This document shows, piece after piece, positions 32,814 through 43,883 of a stretch of 64,000 nt of DNA. The stretch is from positions 1,840,501 through 1,904,500 of the forward strand of contig OX457060.1 in NCBI GenBank assembly GCA_949752795.1, in the 5' to 3' direction. The notes under the pieces were generated by a model, which saw only the letters and a list, made by a program, of their open reading frames with translations, was not told the origin of the DNA and ran no database searches. This stretch comes from Hyperoodon ampullatus. Its lineage: Eukaryota > Chordata > Mammalia > Artiodactyla > Ziphiidae. The position numbers and the translations under genes were made by a program. The number at the start of each line of letters is the position of its first letter. Within the stretch, counting starts at the first letter, position 1.

Positions 32814-32989
32814 GTCCACACGTCCCTATCTGGAACCCTCGGGGGCAGGTGAGTTTGGGAATTCGGAATTCGAGGAATGTACAAAAGTCGTACGTGTATA
32901 TTATGTCACATCCCCAGCAGAGTCTGTGATAAAACATGCTAGTATTTCTGCACCAAGTAGGATAAATGGAGCCATAATCAGCCTGAAGT

Positions 32990-33012
32990 AAGTTCAGTTC
33001 AGTTCAGTTCAA
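32990..33012. repeat. Short (TTCAG)n tandem
   Basis: Four units of TTCAG in a row. Confidence 0.9.
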
Positions 33013-33404
33013 GTTTTGCTACCACATGAGTTTGTGCCAAATTTCCTAAGCAAACAAACAAACACTTCTTTTTTTTAGAGAGTTTTGAACTTCATAATTG
33101 TGGATAAGGGAATGTGGACTTGTGTTTATACTACTCCTTATTTAAAAACTTACAGTAGTATTCTGTACACAATGGATCAGTACTAAGGAGCTTTTTTGGG
33201 TTTGTTTTTTGGTTTTTTTGCATCCGCATAGTATTCCATTATACACATGCACCAGTTAATTTAACCTTTTTAAGGACATTTGGATTACTTGCAGTTTTCT
33301 CCCCAGTTGCATCAGTGCTGCAGTGAATACATTGTACACTCATTTAGCACATGATCAAGCATATCTGTAGGATAAATTCCTAGCAGTGGGATTGCTGGGC
33401 CAAT

Positions 33405-33640
33405 TAATAATAATGATATTAACATTTGCATGGCATTTGCTAAGAGCCAGACACTATAGTATGTGCTCTACAATTACTAATATATTTTAATCCTTTCATG
33501 AGCATCTCCAGAGGTAGGTACTATTATCATCCCCTTTTACAGATGAGAAAAACTGAGGCACAGAAAAGTAGGCGACCTGAACAGCTAGGATTCAGACCAA
33601 GGTTCTGGGGCTCCACTTCATTCTCTTAACTATTGCATTC
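33405..33640 (-). repeat. MIR SINE
   Basis: The block ATTTGCATGGCATTTGCTAAGAGCCAGACACTATAGTATGTGC, then CATCCCCTTTTACAGATGAGAAAAACTGAGGCACAGAAAAGTAGG and GGATTCAGACCAAGGTTCTGGGGCTCC is a long antisense MIR. Confidence 0.8.
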
Positions 33641-33942
33641 TACCGCCTTTGGAAGGTCATGGGAATTTGTCACTTAAAGGGATGTTGTCAGTCTTCCATA
33701 CAGCGTTACCAATTCCCATTCCCACCAGCAGTGTGTGAGAGCTCTGTTTTCAGGCCGACGCTGTGCTGAATCAAAGGTGTTGATCTTTGCCAATCTGATA
33801 TGTGAAAACAGTATCTCTGTGTAGTCGAAACTGGAATTTCTTTCGTTATGAGTCAGGTCGGGCATCTCTTCAGCCAAGGGCCGTTTGTGTTTCTTTTCCT
33901 ATGAACCATCATTCATAGCTTTTGCTCATTTTTCTGTTTGGT

Positions 33943-33988
33943 TATGTCTGTGACTTTTTTTTTTTTTTTTTTTATGTCTGTGACTTTT
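33943..33988 (-). mobile_element. Tail-only retroinsertion (poly-T with target duplication)
   Basis: A pure T run (about 33955-33973) is bracketed by the perfect 16-bp direct repeat TATGTCTGTGACTTTT at 33943-33958 and 33973-33988. No element body is present between them. This looks like an L1-mediated insertion so strongly 5'-truncated that only the tail integrated. Replication slippage is an alternative. Confidence 0.65.
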
Positions 33989-34071
33989 GTTGAGCTTTTT
34001 ATATCTTGGGAAGGTGAATCCTTGGTGACTCAAGTAATACGGATTATTTCCCAGGTAGTCATTCATCTTTT

Positions 34072-34282
34072 TTTTTTTTTTTTTTTTTTGGCGTTACGTG
34101 GGCCTCTCACTGTTGTGGCCTCTCCCGTCGCGGAGCACAGGCTCCGGACGCACAGGCTCAGCGGCCATGGCTCACGGGCCCAGCCGCTCCGCGGCATGTG
34201 GGATCTTCCCGGACCGGGGCACGAACCCGTGTCCCCTGCATCGGCAGGCGGACTCTCAACCACTGCGCCACCAGGGAAGCCT
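34072..34282 (-). mobile_element. CHR SINE, young short subtype, with target duplication
   Basis: Reverse-oriented complete element, poly-T on the left and AGGGAAGCC on the right. The 14-bp repeat GTCATTCATCTTTT at 34058-34071 and 34283-34296 is a perfect target duplication. The body retains many CpG sites. Confidence 0.97.
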
Positions 34283-34296
34283 GTCATTCATCTTTT

Positions 34297-35499
34297 GATT
34301 TTGCTTGTGGTGAGTTTTGGGCAGAGTATCGTGAGGAGGTGAATGAAGGAAAAGGCACCAGCGCTGGGAAGTGGAAGGAGGGAGAAGACAGAACAGATCC
34401 CCGGGAGAGATGTCCTCTGCCGACGGAGGCAGGAGGGAAGGAAGGTGAGAGTCAAGGGACCACTTGTGGAGACTGGGGGGCAGGGTTCAAATGCTCCAGG
34501 TGTGGTCCACTCAGACTGGCAGGTGGGGGGAGGAGAGGTTCCATGGCAGACGTGAAGGTGTCTCTCCAAGAAATGACTGCCCAGCTGCAAGGCTGTGGTC
34601 AGCTCACAGCCTACAGGTGTTGACTCCTGCTACATCCACCCAGCTTTCAGAACAAGTTTAAGGCCTTCTTGGGGTGGCCTTGGCAAATGACTGAGCAAGA
34701 TGGTGGTACAAGGGCCGAGGCATTTCCACGCTTCCCCCTAACCCTGGGCTCCTCTAGTGCTCCCTGGTGGGCTGGCAGAGACTCTCAGGTCCACACCGCA
34801 GTCTGGAAGCTCCAATCGTGTCTTCTCTCCCTTCTTCCACAGGTGTTTTCTCCTCTGCCACACTTCACCCCATAAGGCATCTTGCATTCCTAACTCCATC
34901 TCAGCATCAGCGTCCTGAAAACCCAAGCAGCCCAGACTCCTAAAATCTTCTGGTAAAAATTGACATAAAAATTTTAGAATTCAAGAGCTATTCCTCAGTT
35001 TTAAAAAGTTCACTGAAATATATTTCTTGCTTGAGTCTAGAGATCTGCTTATTTGTTTTCCATTTGGTGGTGACTGTAAGTGTCCTTTGGCTTGGACATA
35101 AAACAAAAATGTTGGCCTGTGGTTGAAGACAGCTGAGGGCAGGCCCACCAACACCTGGGGGCGATTCCGATCTCAGCTCGGAGGCTGAAGGGGCATTATG
35201 GAGTAGCCGATCGGGGTCTGGGGTGACTGAACAGGCAGGCCAGGACCTCTGGACAGGTCTCTGAGGTAAGGAATGTGGGAGCACCTCCAACGCTGGCCCC
35301 AGGCCTGAGAACACACCACACAGGAGGTGGGGCTCGGAAACGTCTTCCCCAGCAACTGCAGGTGGACCTGACTGTGCAGCCCTCGTGGGCAGCCTCTCTC
35401 TGGCCCAGCCATCTCTCCCGGGCCTGCTGCCGTGCCCTGACTGGTCTCCAGGTTGCCAGAGTGACCCCATTATAACACTTCTCGGCCTTCAGCTTTGGA
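34297..35499. other. Unassigned, mostly unique
   Basis: No supported exon or nameable repeat. Open frames overlap on both strands at 34343-34623 and 34988-35549 without recognisable domains. Confidence 0.4.
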
Positions 35500-35740
35500 T
35501 GATAAAACCTGGAGTCCATCTCCTTAGCCTGTGATTCAAGGCCCTTCATACACTGGCCCTGCTCTTCCTTTTCCGTCTCTTTTTAACCACCCCCATCCTT
35601 TAATCCCCTCATTCCACAGTCACAGGACCACCGGCCAGTCTGAGAACCCAGTGGGCATTGTGTCCCAGCTAGTCTCTCTGCCTGAAACACCCTCTCTTTC
35701 TCTCTCCACCCTTTAAGGCCTAGCTGATATATCAGCTCCT
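35500..35740 (+). mobile_element. L2 LINE fragment
   Basis: The text ATTCAAGGCCCTTCATACACTGGCCCTGCTCTTCC and CTCTGCCTGAAACACCCTCTC...CACCCTTTAAGGCCTAGCTGATATATCAGCTCCTCAG follows sense L2. Confidence 0.65.
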
Positions 35741-36079
35741 CAGATGTGATTTATGGAGAGAGAGGTAGAGAGGAGATAGGAAAGTGTGGGTTCAGTTTGC
35801 CATGTTCAAGTTTCCTTAAGAGACTGCAGTAAATATTCAATGTGCTCTTAATTAGAAAACATCTCCCCCACCCACTACCCCGTGGAACGGCCATGTCTTA
35901 GCAGATGCCCAGTGAGGAGCCTGGATCACATGGGAGCTGGGTTATATGGGTTACACATACATTCTTGGAAGAGACCCTAACAGGCAGTTCTTAGCCTTTC
36001 CTCCTGCAGCCATTTTCACCCCCTGCTGGCCACCCCCATTTCCTCCGTGACCACAATGACTGATCAACATTAAAACCAC
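35741..36079. other. Unassigned stretch
   Basis: No supported gene or nameable repeat. Confidence 0.4.
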
Positions 36080-36470
36080 TAATTTGTGTCAGACATTCTT
36101 TCAACTTTCTTACCAAGATTGCCTGAAATGTTGAAATGCAGTAGAATGTAAGTCAGCCTTACTTACACTTACTGAGCATGTAATATGGGTGATGCATGGT
36201 CGTAGGTGGTAGGTCAGTGTGTTACAAGGAAGCATAATATGCAACAGAGTACGTGCCTCCACGGGAACGGAGAGCCCCATTTGTAGACAAGGCAAATATC
36301 AGTCAATCAATGGCTATGCGTGGTAAGTGACACAGGTCCTAAGTGACCGGGAACCTCAGAGGAAGGTGCTCACAGCAGCCGAGGCAGCCGGGGAGCGCTT
36401 CCCACAGGAGGTGGGGATTGAGACGGCTTTTGGAGAATGGCAGGAGCTAAGAGACTCTCCTCTTTCTCTT
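36080..36470 (-). mobile_element. Possible diverged L2 fragment
   Basis: Antisense L2-like order: TGAGCATGTAATATGGGTGATG near the left and GGAGGTGGGGATTGAGACGGCTTTTGGAGAATGGCAGG near the right. Divergence is high. Confidence 0.4.
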
Positions 36471-36570
36471 AGGGAGGAGGGCCTCAAGGGAGAATGCGGC
36501 TCTGTGAGTCACTCAGGAGGAGCCCTACTTAGTTTGTTTGATGAGCCTGGGATGCATCAGATATCTTTTT

Positions 36571-36905
36571 TCTTTCTTTCATTCTTTTAAAAACAAATTT
36601 ATTTACTTTCAGCTGCATTGGGTCTTCGTTGCTGTGCGCAGGCTTTCTCTAGTTGTGGCGAGCGGGCTTCTCATTGCGGTGTCTTCTCTTATTGCGGAGC
36701 ACTGGCTCTAGGCACACGGACTTCAGTAGTTGTAGCACACAGGCTCAGTAGTTGTGGCACGTGGGCCCTAGAGCACAGGCTCAGTAGTTGTGGCGCACGG
36801 GCTTAGTGGCTCCGTGGCATGTGGGATCTTCCTGGACCAGGGCTCGAACCTGTGTCCCCTGCATTGGCGAGTGGACTTTTAACCACTGCGCCACCAGGGT
36901 AGCCC
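36571..36905 (-). mobile_element. CHR SINE, long subtype, with target duplication
   Basis: Reverse-oriented. Repeated AGTAGTTGTGGCACGTGGGC and AGTAGTTGTGGCGCACGGGC units give the long body, and CCACCAGGGTAGCCC is the head. The perfect 13-bp repeat CAGATATCTTTTT at 36558-36570 and 36906-36918 is the target duplication. Confidence 0.97.
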
Positions 36906-36919
36906 CAGATATCTTTTTA

Positions 36920-37105
36920 AAGCACTGGTTGTCAACCATGGCTAATATTTTAATTACTTGGAAGCTTGAAAAAATGCTAACATCTGGGTCTCGCCTCCAA
37001 GGAGCATGATTGAATCGGTCTGGGGTGCGGCCCAGCTGCGGGGAGTTTTCAAAAGCTCTCCTGGTGATGTGCGGTGTGCAACCAGGGCTGAGAGCCTCGG
37101 CTGTA
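36920..37105 (+). mobile_element. MER5-type hAT MITE
   Basis: The order CACTGGTTGTCAACCATGG, TTACTTGGAAGCTTG, ATCTGGGTCTCGCCTCC, GGTCTGGGGTGCGGCC and GGTGATGTGCGGTGTGCAACCAGGGCTGAGAG follows the MER5 layout, including inverted ends. Confidence 0.75.
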
Positions 37106-39074
37106 TGGGAAGTTCAGGCAACGTGAGGCCGTCAGCCTGTCAGCCCTTGGGCGCATATGCAAACGTTGGGCTCTGGCACTTCTGAGGCATGCCTCTCATT
37201 CCATACTCCTGGACAGTAGCCACCCCAGGGCGGGGTCCGGGCCTCTCTTAAATCCCACTCTGCACACCTGGCACAAGGTTCCCAGGAGGATTTCACAGTT
37301 TCACATGAAGCAGTCACGCAGTCATCAAGCAGGCTGCAAGCTGCCTGGCTTTCCTTCTGCTGTCAGTTCCTCTCCTCTGGTGCTTTCCTGAAGCTCTGAA
37401 GCTGTGGCCGTCGGAGGGGGGTGGGGGGCGGGGACAGCTCCCAGGACAGCACCACGGGCGGGTTCCCTGGGCACACATCTACACACGCGGGCGGGGCAAG
37501 GGCCTGGCGCAGACCACAGAGGTGGTGCCAGAGGGGATTTCTCTCCCCACATTTCCTGGCACTGAGCAGGGCCTGAATAAAGTCCAGCTTGCCGTTTGAA
37601 GCTCTCTCCGCTCGGTGGTCTCAGGAATGATGCTCCTCATTTCAGAGAACTCTGTAGGTGTGCGGTTCGTGGCTGCCCGCTGGCATGCCCGTGCTGGGTG
37701 AGGACTGGCCACCGGTCGCAGGTTTGACCCAAGGAGACCACGGCCCCACCCCCTTGCAGCAGCGAAGACAGGTGTCCGAGCGACTCCAGGAAAGGGCACA
37801 GAGGGGTAACATCATGATTTTCTGACAAGAAAGATTGCTACACCCTGGGGTTTACAATCAAGGCAAGAGATGAAATGCCCTAGCTTGGTGGCCCTTTTAT
37901 TTAGTTATTTATTTTAAAATACCTTTATGGATTTTTTTTAAATGATCCATGTTCTTTATTAAAAGGAAACAATGCAACCAGCAACACCCCCAGAAGAAAT
38001 TGAAGTCCCACTGGCTCAAGAAAGCCGGTCTCTTTAACACTTTGTGAGCATCTCCATAGGTCAGTGCTGCTGGCACTGGGCGTGTGCGCCAGGCAGGGGC
38101 ACAGAGAACTCGACCTCTGAAAACCTTCTTGGTCCTGGGCCTGCATAAATGATGCAATGACTCTCTCTCCAAACCTCCTCGCTCTAGAGACTTCCCACCC
38201 CCCTGCCTTCTTGGAAAGAACATCCAGTGCTCCCACACCGGAACCGGTCCAAGCAGAGAGGATGCCGAGGCGGTGGCTCATCTTCCTCGGGTCTGGTGGG
38301 AGCGGCCTCCTGGCACTTGTCTGAAGTCAGCTCCTTTGCCTCACAGCCCTGCAACTATGCTAAGAATGTGAACCATTTCCCATGGGACTGGCAACCGAGA
38401 AGCAATTCTGAGCCCAACCTCCTCAAATATCTGCCTTGCAAACAGATAAAACAAAGAAGCATCCTGAAAACGTGATCTTCGGCCGGTCACCTTAGGCGTG
38501 CACACCTGCTTGCCTGCCAGGAGTGTTTCTGCTTCCAGAGGCCATCTTGGAGTTGCTGAGGCTTGGGATGTGCATGTTCCCCAGCAGGGCAGAGAACAGA
38601 GGGCTCTCTGAAAGGAGCCTCTGAGGGGACTGGGGATAAAGTAATGACCCAGGTCCTTTGCAGGGGTCTGCCTTCTATCCCAGTTCTGGAGTCTTCTGGG
38701 TGCCTTTTGGCCCCTGAGATGTCTGGGCTGCCTTCACCGGCAGTAAGAAACCACCTAGAGCAGCCTTTGGCCTGTCCAGTCCACAACACCTCCGATTTTG
38801 TGGCCTGATGGGGCGGGGGCGGGGGCAGTGGCAGGGCCAAGACCATGGCAAGCTTGTGAGAGGAGGAAGAGGACACAACTTTCTGAGTCGGTCTCACCTT
38901 CTGAGAGGCTCCAGAATACCTTGCTGCACCACTGCAGGCATGATGGGGTCCCCGTGACCTAAACAACCTTTCAGACGTAGGGCAGGTGGGAGCCCTGACT
39001 CATCCCAGGGGAGCTGCCTTGGGGAGGGTGGAAGTGGGGATTAATAATCCCGAGACGTTGAAACCACCACCATG
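37106..39074. other. Unassigned, mostly unique, GC-rich in part
   Basis: No confident exon. The G-rich run GGAGGGGGGTGGGGGGCGGGG lies at about 37414-37433, and another at about 38810-38825. A possible minus-strand transcript end is listed separately. Confidence 0.4.
37930..38300 (-). other. Possible transcript 3' end or processed retrocopy
   Basis: On the minus strand an AATAAA signal (complement of TTTATT at 37955-37960) is followed within about 15-25 bases by an 8-A tract (plus-strand T8 at 37932-37939). That is the layout of a polyadenylated 3' end. Upstream minus-strand frames (37909-38238, 37925-38281) have no family I recognise. It could be a real 3' UTR, an old processed copy, or chance. 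Confidence 0.2.
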
Positions 39075-39266
39075 CTCAGTGATGGCTCAGTGAATCATGG
39101 TATGTCCACAGTGTGGAAAATCACGTAAAAATCATTACTGTGAAGACTATTTAGCAACATTACAAATGTTCATGATACAATGCTAGGTGAATAAAAGAAG
39201 AGATTCATGCAGAAAAGACTACAAAGGGATTAAAAAAAATAACAGTTGCTCCAGTGGTGTGATTAT
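39075..39266 (+). mobile_element. Old L1M 3' region
   Basis: The text GAATCATGGTATGTCCACAGTGTGG, GAAGACTATTTAGCAACATTACAAATGTTCATGATACAATGCTAGGTGAATAAAAGAAG is L1M sense 3' sequence. Confidence 0.65.
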
Positions 39267-39282
39267 GGACATCATTCTTTTT

Positions 39283-39641
39283 TTAAAATTTATTTATTTA
39301 TGTATTTATTTTTGGCTGCGTTGGGTCTTCGTTGCTGTGTGCGGGCTTTCTCTAGTTTCGGCGAGTGGGGGCTACTCTTCATTGTGGTGCGTGGGTTTCT
39401 CATTGCCGTGGCTTCTCTTGTTGCAGAGCATGGGCTCTAGGCACGTGGGCTTCAGTAGTTGTGGCACGCAGGCTCAGTTGTTGTGGCTCGCGGGCTCTAG
39501 AGCACAGGCACAGTAGTTGTGGCGCACGGACTTAGTTGCTCCATGGCATGTGGGATCTTCCTGGACCAGGGCTCGAACCTGTGTCTCCTGCCCTGGCAGG
39601 CGGATTCGGATTCTTAACCACTGTGTCTCCAGGGAAGTCCC
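39283..39641 (-). mobile_element. CHR SINE, long subtype, with target duplication
   Basis: Reverse-oriented. The ATTTATTTATGTATTTATTTT tail complement is followed by TTGGCTGCGTTGGGTCTTCG, the AGTTGTGGC repeats and the head CAGGGAAGTCC. The flanks GGACATCATTCTTTT (39267 on) and GGACATTATTCTTTT (39643 on) differ by one base. Confidence 0.95.
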
Positions 39642-39654
39642 AGGACATTATTCT

Positions 39655-39845
39655 TTTAAAAGAAAGCAGTGGCTTTAATGTCAGACGGATCTGGATTATT
39701 TGCTTAATTATACAGTTATTTCTCATTAGAAGCAACATTGGCAAGTAGCTTAACGTCTCTGAGATTGGTTCCTCATCTGTGAAAGGTGCACAATAATTCC
39801 TGCCTTACAAGATTCCTGGGAAGATAAATCAGATGATGCGTCTCC
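39655..39845 (+). repeat. MIR SINE
   Basis: The block CAGTGGCTTTAATGTCAGACGGATCTGG, then TTGGCAAGTAGCTTAACGTCTCTGAGATTGGTTCCTCATCTGTGAAAGG, then CTGCCTTACAAGATTCCTGGGAAGATAAATCAGATGATG is sense MIR. Confidence 0.85.
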
Positions 39846-40097
39846 TCTCTTCTTGCCTTCTTTCCTCCTCCTCCTCCTTCTCTCCCTCCCCCTGCATATT
39901 TTTCACTAACACAGCACCATGCAGTTACCCACAAAGGATTCCACCACCGAGGCATCCTGAGGTCTGCCTAACTCTCTGTCTGTCTCAGGGAAGCGCATTT
40001 GCCTTTTTGGACTCCAAGCAGAGCTGGAGCCCACATGCTCAGGGGAGGAGGGCCACTAATGACAAGAGTCTGGGCCCCCAGGGGCTGGGGAGGCCTG

Positions 40098-40099
40098 TT

Positions 40100-40130
<31 letters not shown>

Positions 40131-40322
40131 GCGGTACGCGGGCCTCTCACCGCTGTGGCCTCTCCCGTTGCGGAGCACAGGCTCCGGACGCGCAGGCTCA
40201 GCGGCCATGGCTCACGGGCCCAGCCGCTCCGCGGCATGTGGGATCTTCCCGGACCGGGGCACGAACCCGTGTCCCCTGCATCGGCAGGCGGACTCTCAAC
40301 CACTGCTCCACCAGGGAAGCCC
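40098..40322 (-). mobile_element. CHR SINE, young short subtype
   Basis: Reverse-oriented, with a (TTTTG)n tail complement. Its body is nearly identical by eye to the copy at 34072. The flanks CCTGTTTTTTT and CCTGTTTTGTTT suggest a short target duplication. Confidence 0.95.
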
Positions 40323-40790
40323 CCCTGTTTTGTTTTAAATTTAATTTTTATTTTATATTATAGTTGATTTACAGTGTTGTGTTAGTTTCAGGTGTACAGC
40401 AAAGTGATTCAGTTATACATATACACATATCCATTCTTTTTCAGATTCTTTTCCCATAGATAGTTTATCACAGAATATTGAGTAGAGTTCCCTGTGCTAT
40501 ACAGTAGGTCCTTGGTGACTATCTATTTTATATATAGTCGTGTGTATATGTTAATCCCAAACTCCTAGTTTATCCCTCCCCCACCCCTTTTCCCCTTTGG
40601 TAACCGTAAGTGTGTTTTCGAAGTCTGTGAGTCTGTTTATATTTTGTAAATAAGTTCATTGGTATCCTTTTTTTAGATTCCACATATAAGTGATATTATA
40701 TGATATTTGCCTTTCTCTATCTGACTTCCTTCACTTAGTATGATAGTCTCTAGGTCCATCCATGTTGCTGCAAATGGCAGTATTTGGGGA
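40323..40790 (-). mobile_element. L1 3' UTR fragment (antisense)
   Basis: The text ATAGTTGATTTACAGTGTTGTGTTAGTTTCAGGTGTACAGC, CTGTGCTATACAGTAGGTCC, GATTCCACATATAAGTGATATTATATGATATTTGCC and CTAGGTCCATCCATGTTGCTGCAAATGGCA is the antisense 3' end of a cetartiodactyl L1. It is much less diverged than the L1M pieces. Confidence 0.85.
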
Positions 40791-41210
40791 GGTCTATTTT
40801 GTCTTTGCTTTCAGAGCTGCAACCGTGGTGCCCATCTCCAGCCCCCACTCAAAGTCACAAATGCCATAAAGGTTGAAGCAGGGGTTTGGGATGCGGCCCG
40901 GCTGACACCACACAGCAGACCCTTCTCCCCTCCCTGCTGGTGGGCTCTAGCAGGATCCGTGATTCCCAAGGCAGGAGGGCAGAGAAGTGATTTCCAGTGG
41001 CAAGTGGACATACACGTTTCATTTCAAGAGTGTAGGATTTACGTAGATGTTCGGAAAAAGTGAAGCAGTAGCTATAATGGTACAACAGACCGAAAACTGA
41101 ACTAACATAAAGGGAAACGTTATGTAAATAATGACTGGGGTTGTGCCTGGATATGTCAAACACCAAGAAGGAGCAGGGGGATGACTGAATCTTGGGGGCC
41201 ACTGCCCTGA
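40791..41210. other. Unassigned stretch
   Basis: No supported gene or nameable repeat. Confidence 0.4.
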
Positions 41211-41214
41211 CTTC

Positions 41215-41552
41215 TTTTTTTTTTAAATTAATTAATTAATTAATTAATTTTTGGCTGTGTTGGGTCTTTGTTGCTGCACGAGGGCTCTTCTCCAGTTGCA
41301 GTGAGAGGGGGCTACTCCTCGCTGCGGTGCGCGGGCTGCTCATTGCGGTGGCTTCTCTTGTTGGGGAGCACGGACTCCAGGCACGAGGGCTTCAGTAGTT
41401 GTGGCTCGCGGGCTCTAGAGCACAGGCTCAGCAGTTGTGGCTCACAGGCTTAGCTGCACTGAGGCATGTGGGATCTTCCTGGACCAAGGCTCGAACCCGT
41501 GTCCCCTGCATTGGCAGGTGGATTCTCAACCACTGCGGCACCAGGGAAGCCC
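41215..41552 (-). mobile_element. CHR SINE, long subtype
   Basis: Reverse-oriented. Poly-T and a TAATTAATTAATTAATTAAT tail complement precede TTGGCTGTGTTGGGTC, the AGTAGTTGTGGC units, and the head CACCAGGGAAGCCC. A target duplication is not clear. Confidence 0.93.
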
Positions 41553-42490
41553 TGCCTAACCTCTTGCATCCATCCTCTAACTCTGACCCAGCCTCGTCTC
41601 TTCCAGTGTCTGTCCTGCCCCCCTCCCACTAAGGCCAGAGGTCTTCCTAAAAAGAAACCTTCACTACAAGGTAGTGCCCTTAGGGAGAGGAGACATCTGG
41701 ACTTCTCCTTGGCAAGGCCTCCAAGATCTCCTAGGATGGGCCTCTGCCCATCTCGCTAGATTCTCTGTCACCCTTGTCCTTTTCCCACTTTAGATTCCTA
41801 TGTGGTGGACTTCCAAACCCAGCTTGCTCACGGCGCCTCTGAGTCTTGGGATATGCTGACTCCTCTACCTGTGATGTCCTTTTCCCCTCGTCTGTCTTAA
41901 GGACTCCTATTCAACCTTCAAAGCCTTTGCAAGGGTCTCTTTCCTCTGTGAAACTGTCTTGATCTCTTTGCAAAGGGTTAAGCCCACTTCCCCCTCTACC
42001 TTTTCTTTTTATATGTAAATTTATTTATTTATCCTTGGCTGTGTTGGGTCTTTGTTGCTGTGTGCTGGCTTTCTCTAGTTGCGATGAGTGGGGGCTACTC
42101 TTCATTGCGGTGAGCAGGCTTCTCATTGCAGTGGCCTCTCTTGTTGCGGAGCACGGGCTCTAGGCACACAGGCTTCAGTAGTTGTGGCACATGGGCTCCG
42201 TAGTTGTGGCACACGGGCTTAGCTGCTCCGCGGTATGTTGGATCTTCCCGGGCTCGAACCCGTGTCCCCTGCGTTGGCAGGCAGACTCTTAACTGCTGCA
42301 CTACCAGAGAAGCCCCTCCCCCTCTGTCTTGAACACCATTTTATCACATGGAGCCCAAAGCTGCTGTTTCCTTGACTGTCTCCTTGGAAAGGTGGTCTCT
42401 GTGGGCCCTGAAGGTTTAGTTCAAAGTTACTGTACTGGGACTTTGTACGGTAGCTGGTATATGGCAGGCACTCAAATACTAGAAAACATA
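41553..42490 (+). mobile_element. L2 LINE 3' half, split by a CHR SINE
   Basis: The left part reads CCTACCTGTGATGTCCTTTTCCCCTCG and CCTTCAAAGCCTTTGCAAGGGTCTCTTTCCTCTGTGAAACTGTCTTGAT. The right part, after the SINE at 42001-42316, ends GGGACTTTGTACGGTAGCTGGTATATGGCAGGCACTCAAATAC. Together they are the sense L2 3' end. Confidence 0.7.
42001..42316 (-). mobile_element. CHR SINE, long subtype
   Basis: Reverse-oriented, tail complement TTTATTTATTTAT, then TTGGCTGTGTTGGGTC, the repeated GTAGTTGTGGCACA units, and the head CAGAGAAGCCCC. TCCCCCTCT on both sides suggests a target duplication. A block of the head (CCGGACCAGGG region) is missing. Confidence 0.93.
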
Positions 42491-42610
42491 CAATAATTAT
42501 AGCTACTGTTTGTGAAGTGCTCTCCGTGTATTATCTCCCTGAACCCACACAGCCGCCTTTAGAGAAAGAAACCACTGACGCACCCATGTGAGACGTGAGG
42601 CTGAGAGATG
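42485..42610 (-). repeat. MIR fragment
   Basis: The block TAGCTACTGTTTGTGAAGTGCTCTCCGTGTATTATCTCCCTGAACCCACACAGCC is antisense MIR. Confidence 0.6.
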
Positions 42611-43527
42611 GAGCGCATTTACTGCAGCGCTGATAGGTGGAGGGGCAGGACCGAAGCCAGGCCGCCTGACTTTTGGGCTGGGCCCTCGGCCCACTGCTCT
42701 CTGCTCTTCTGCGCTCAGAGCTGCCCCTTGGTGGCGTGCACCAGGCGGGCCTCTGGCCCCAGTCGGTTCACAGGACTCCTTCCGGCCACCAGGTGTGGCC
42801 ACTGCCCCAGGCTGGAGCGCACAGGCTCCTGGGGCTGCTCTATAAAGGGCACAAGGCTCAGGGTGGAAAAGCAAGAGGAAGGAGAAAATAGAGTTGAGTC
42901 AGATGCCTTGTGGAATTTCTGGCCTTTTTTGAATTCTGGGAAGAGAAAAAATGGCCGTACTTATTCCAAGTATGTCAAGAGAATAAGGGGCTCCCTACTG
43001 TTTACATGAAAAAATCTCTGGCAGCCAACACCTGCAAGCAAGAGGCTGGGAATCTGTGAGACCCAGACGCCCTGAGCTGGGGCCCCAGGCCCCCAGGGAG
43101 GCAGCTGGCCAAGAAGAAAGAAGCATGAAGGGAAAGGGGCGGACAGGACCGTCCTCGCAGCCCCAGCATTTCCTGCAGGAAGAATGTGGTCCCCGTCCCT
43201 GGAATGTGGGTGGCCCCTCCTGTGTGGAAGGGGAAGTGAACGGCCACCTCCCTCCAAGCCCGCACTGCCGGCTGGGCGCCCCTGCTCTTGCAGGCACTGG
43301 GCTGTCTAGTCCAGCCTCATTCCTCAGCAGCCCTCTCCTCGGAGGAGAGGCCCCGCGCCCAGAGCTCTGCAGAAATACATTAAGAACAATTAATTAGCTA
43401 TCTTCATGCACGTGTACGTGCATGAATTCAATCAACAAACATTTATTCCTTCATTCAATATGTGACCTGGGGCTGGAACTGCTCTCATGTCCTGAGGAGC
43501 TGGAGGCATCTGGGAAGGTCTAGACCG
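42611..43527. other. Unassigned, GC-rich, mostly unique
   Basis: Many overlapping open frames on both strands, as expected from GC content. None has a recognised domain. Confidence 0.4.
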
Positions 43528-43685
43528 CAGTTTCTCCCTTGGGGGTGGGTTTGCTTGAGAATCACATACACGTGCTGGGCCCCACCCAATCTAGGAATCA
43601 AGACTTTTGGGGAAGGGTCTGGGACCAGGCCTGAGGAATTTGAAAAACTCCCCAAGTGATATGGATGGGAATCTCTGGTTCAGAC
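43528..43685 (+). mobile_element. MER5-type hAT MITE
   Basis: The order GTTTGCTTGAGAATCACATACACGTGCTGGGCCCCACCC, AATCTAGGAATCAAGAC, CCAGGCCTGAGGAATTTGAAAAACTCCCCAAGTGATATGGATG follows MER5. Confidence 0.7.
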
Positions 43686-43883
43686 ACAATGACCAGATTG
43701 GAAACATTTTTGTTCAGAGCTATCTCCACAGTCCTGTCTCCCTGGGATGGTGGAGGCGTGATCTCCATCTTGGATTCATTCATTCATTCATTCGTTCCAC
43801 CGGTATTTAGTATTTATTGAATTCTAGGCATGGGGTTGCAGACTGACCCTGGCCTCCCGGGGCTTTCACAGGTGTGAGGGCCC

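Larger units (their letters stand above)
33090..34310 (-). mobile_element. Old L1 (antisense) carrying three later insertions
   Basis: Antisense L1 text is readable as GGACATTTGGATTACTTGCAGTTTTC, then ATAAATTCCTAGCAGTGGGATTGCTGGGCC, then CCATTCCCACCAGCAGTGTGTGAG, then TTTTGTTGAGCTTTTTATATCTTGG. Inside lie a MIR (33405-33640), a poly-T bracketed by a direct repeat (33943-33988), and a CHR SINE (34072-34282). Confidence 0.65.
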
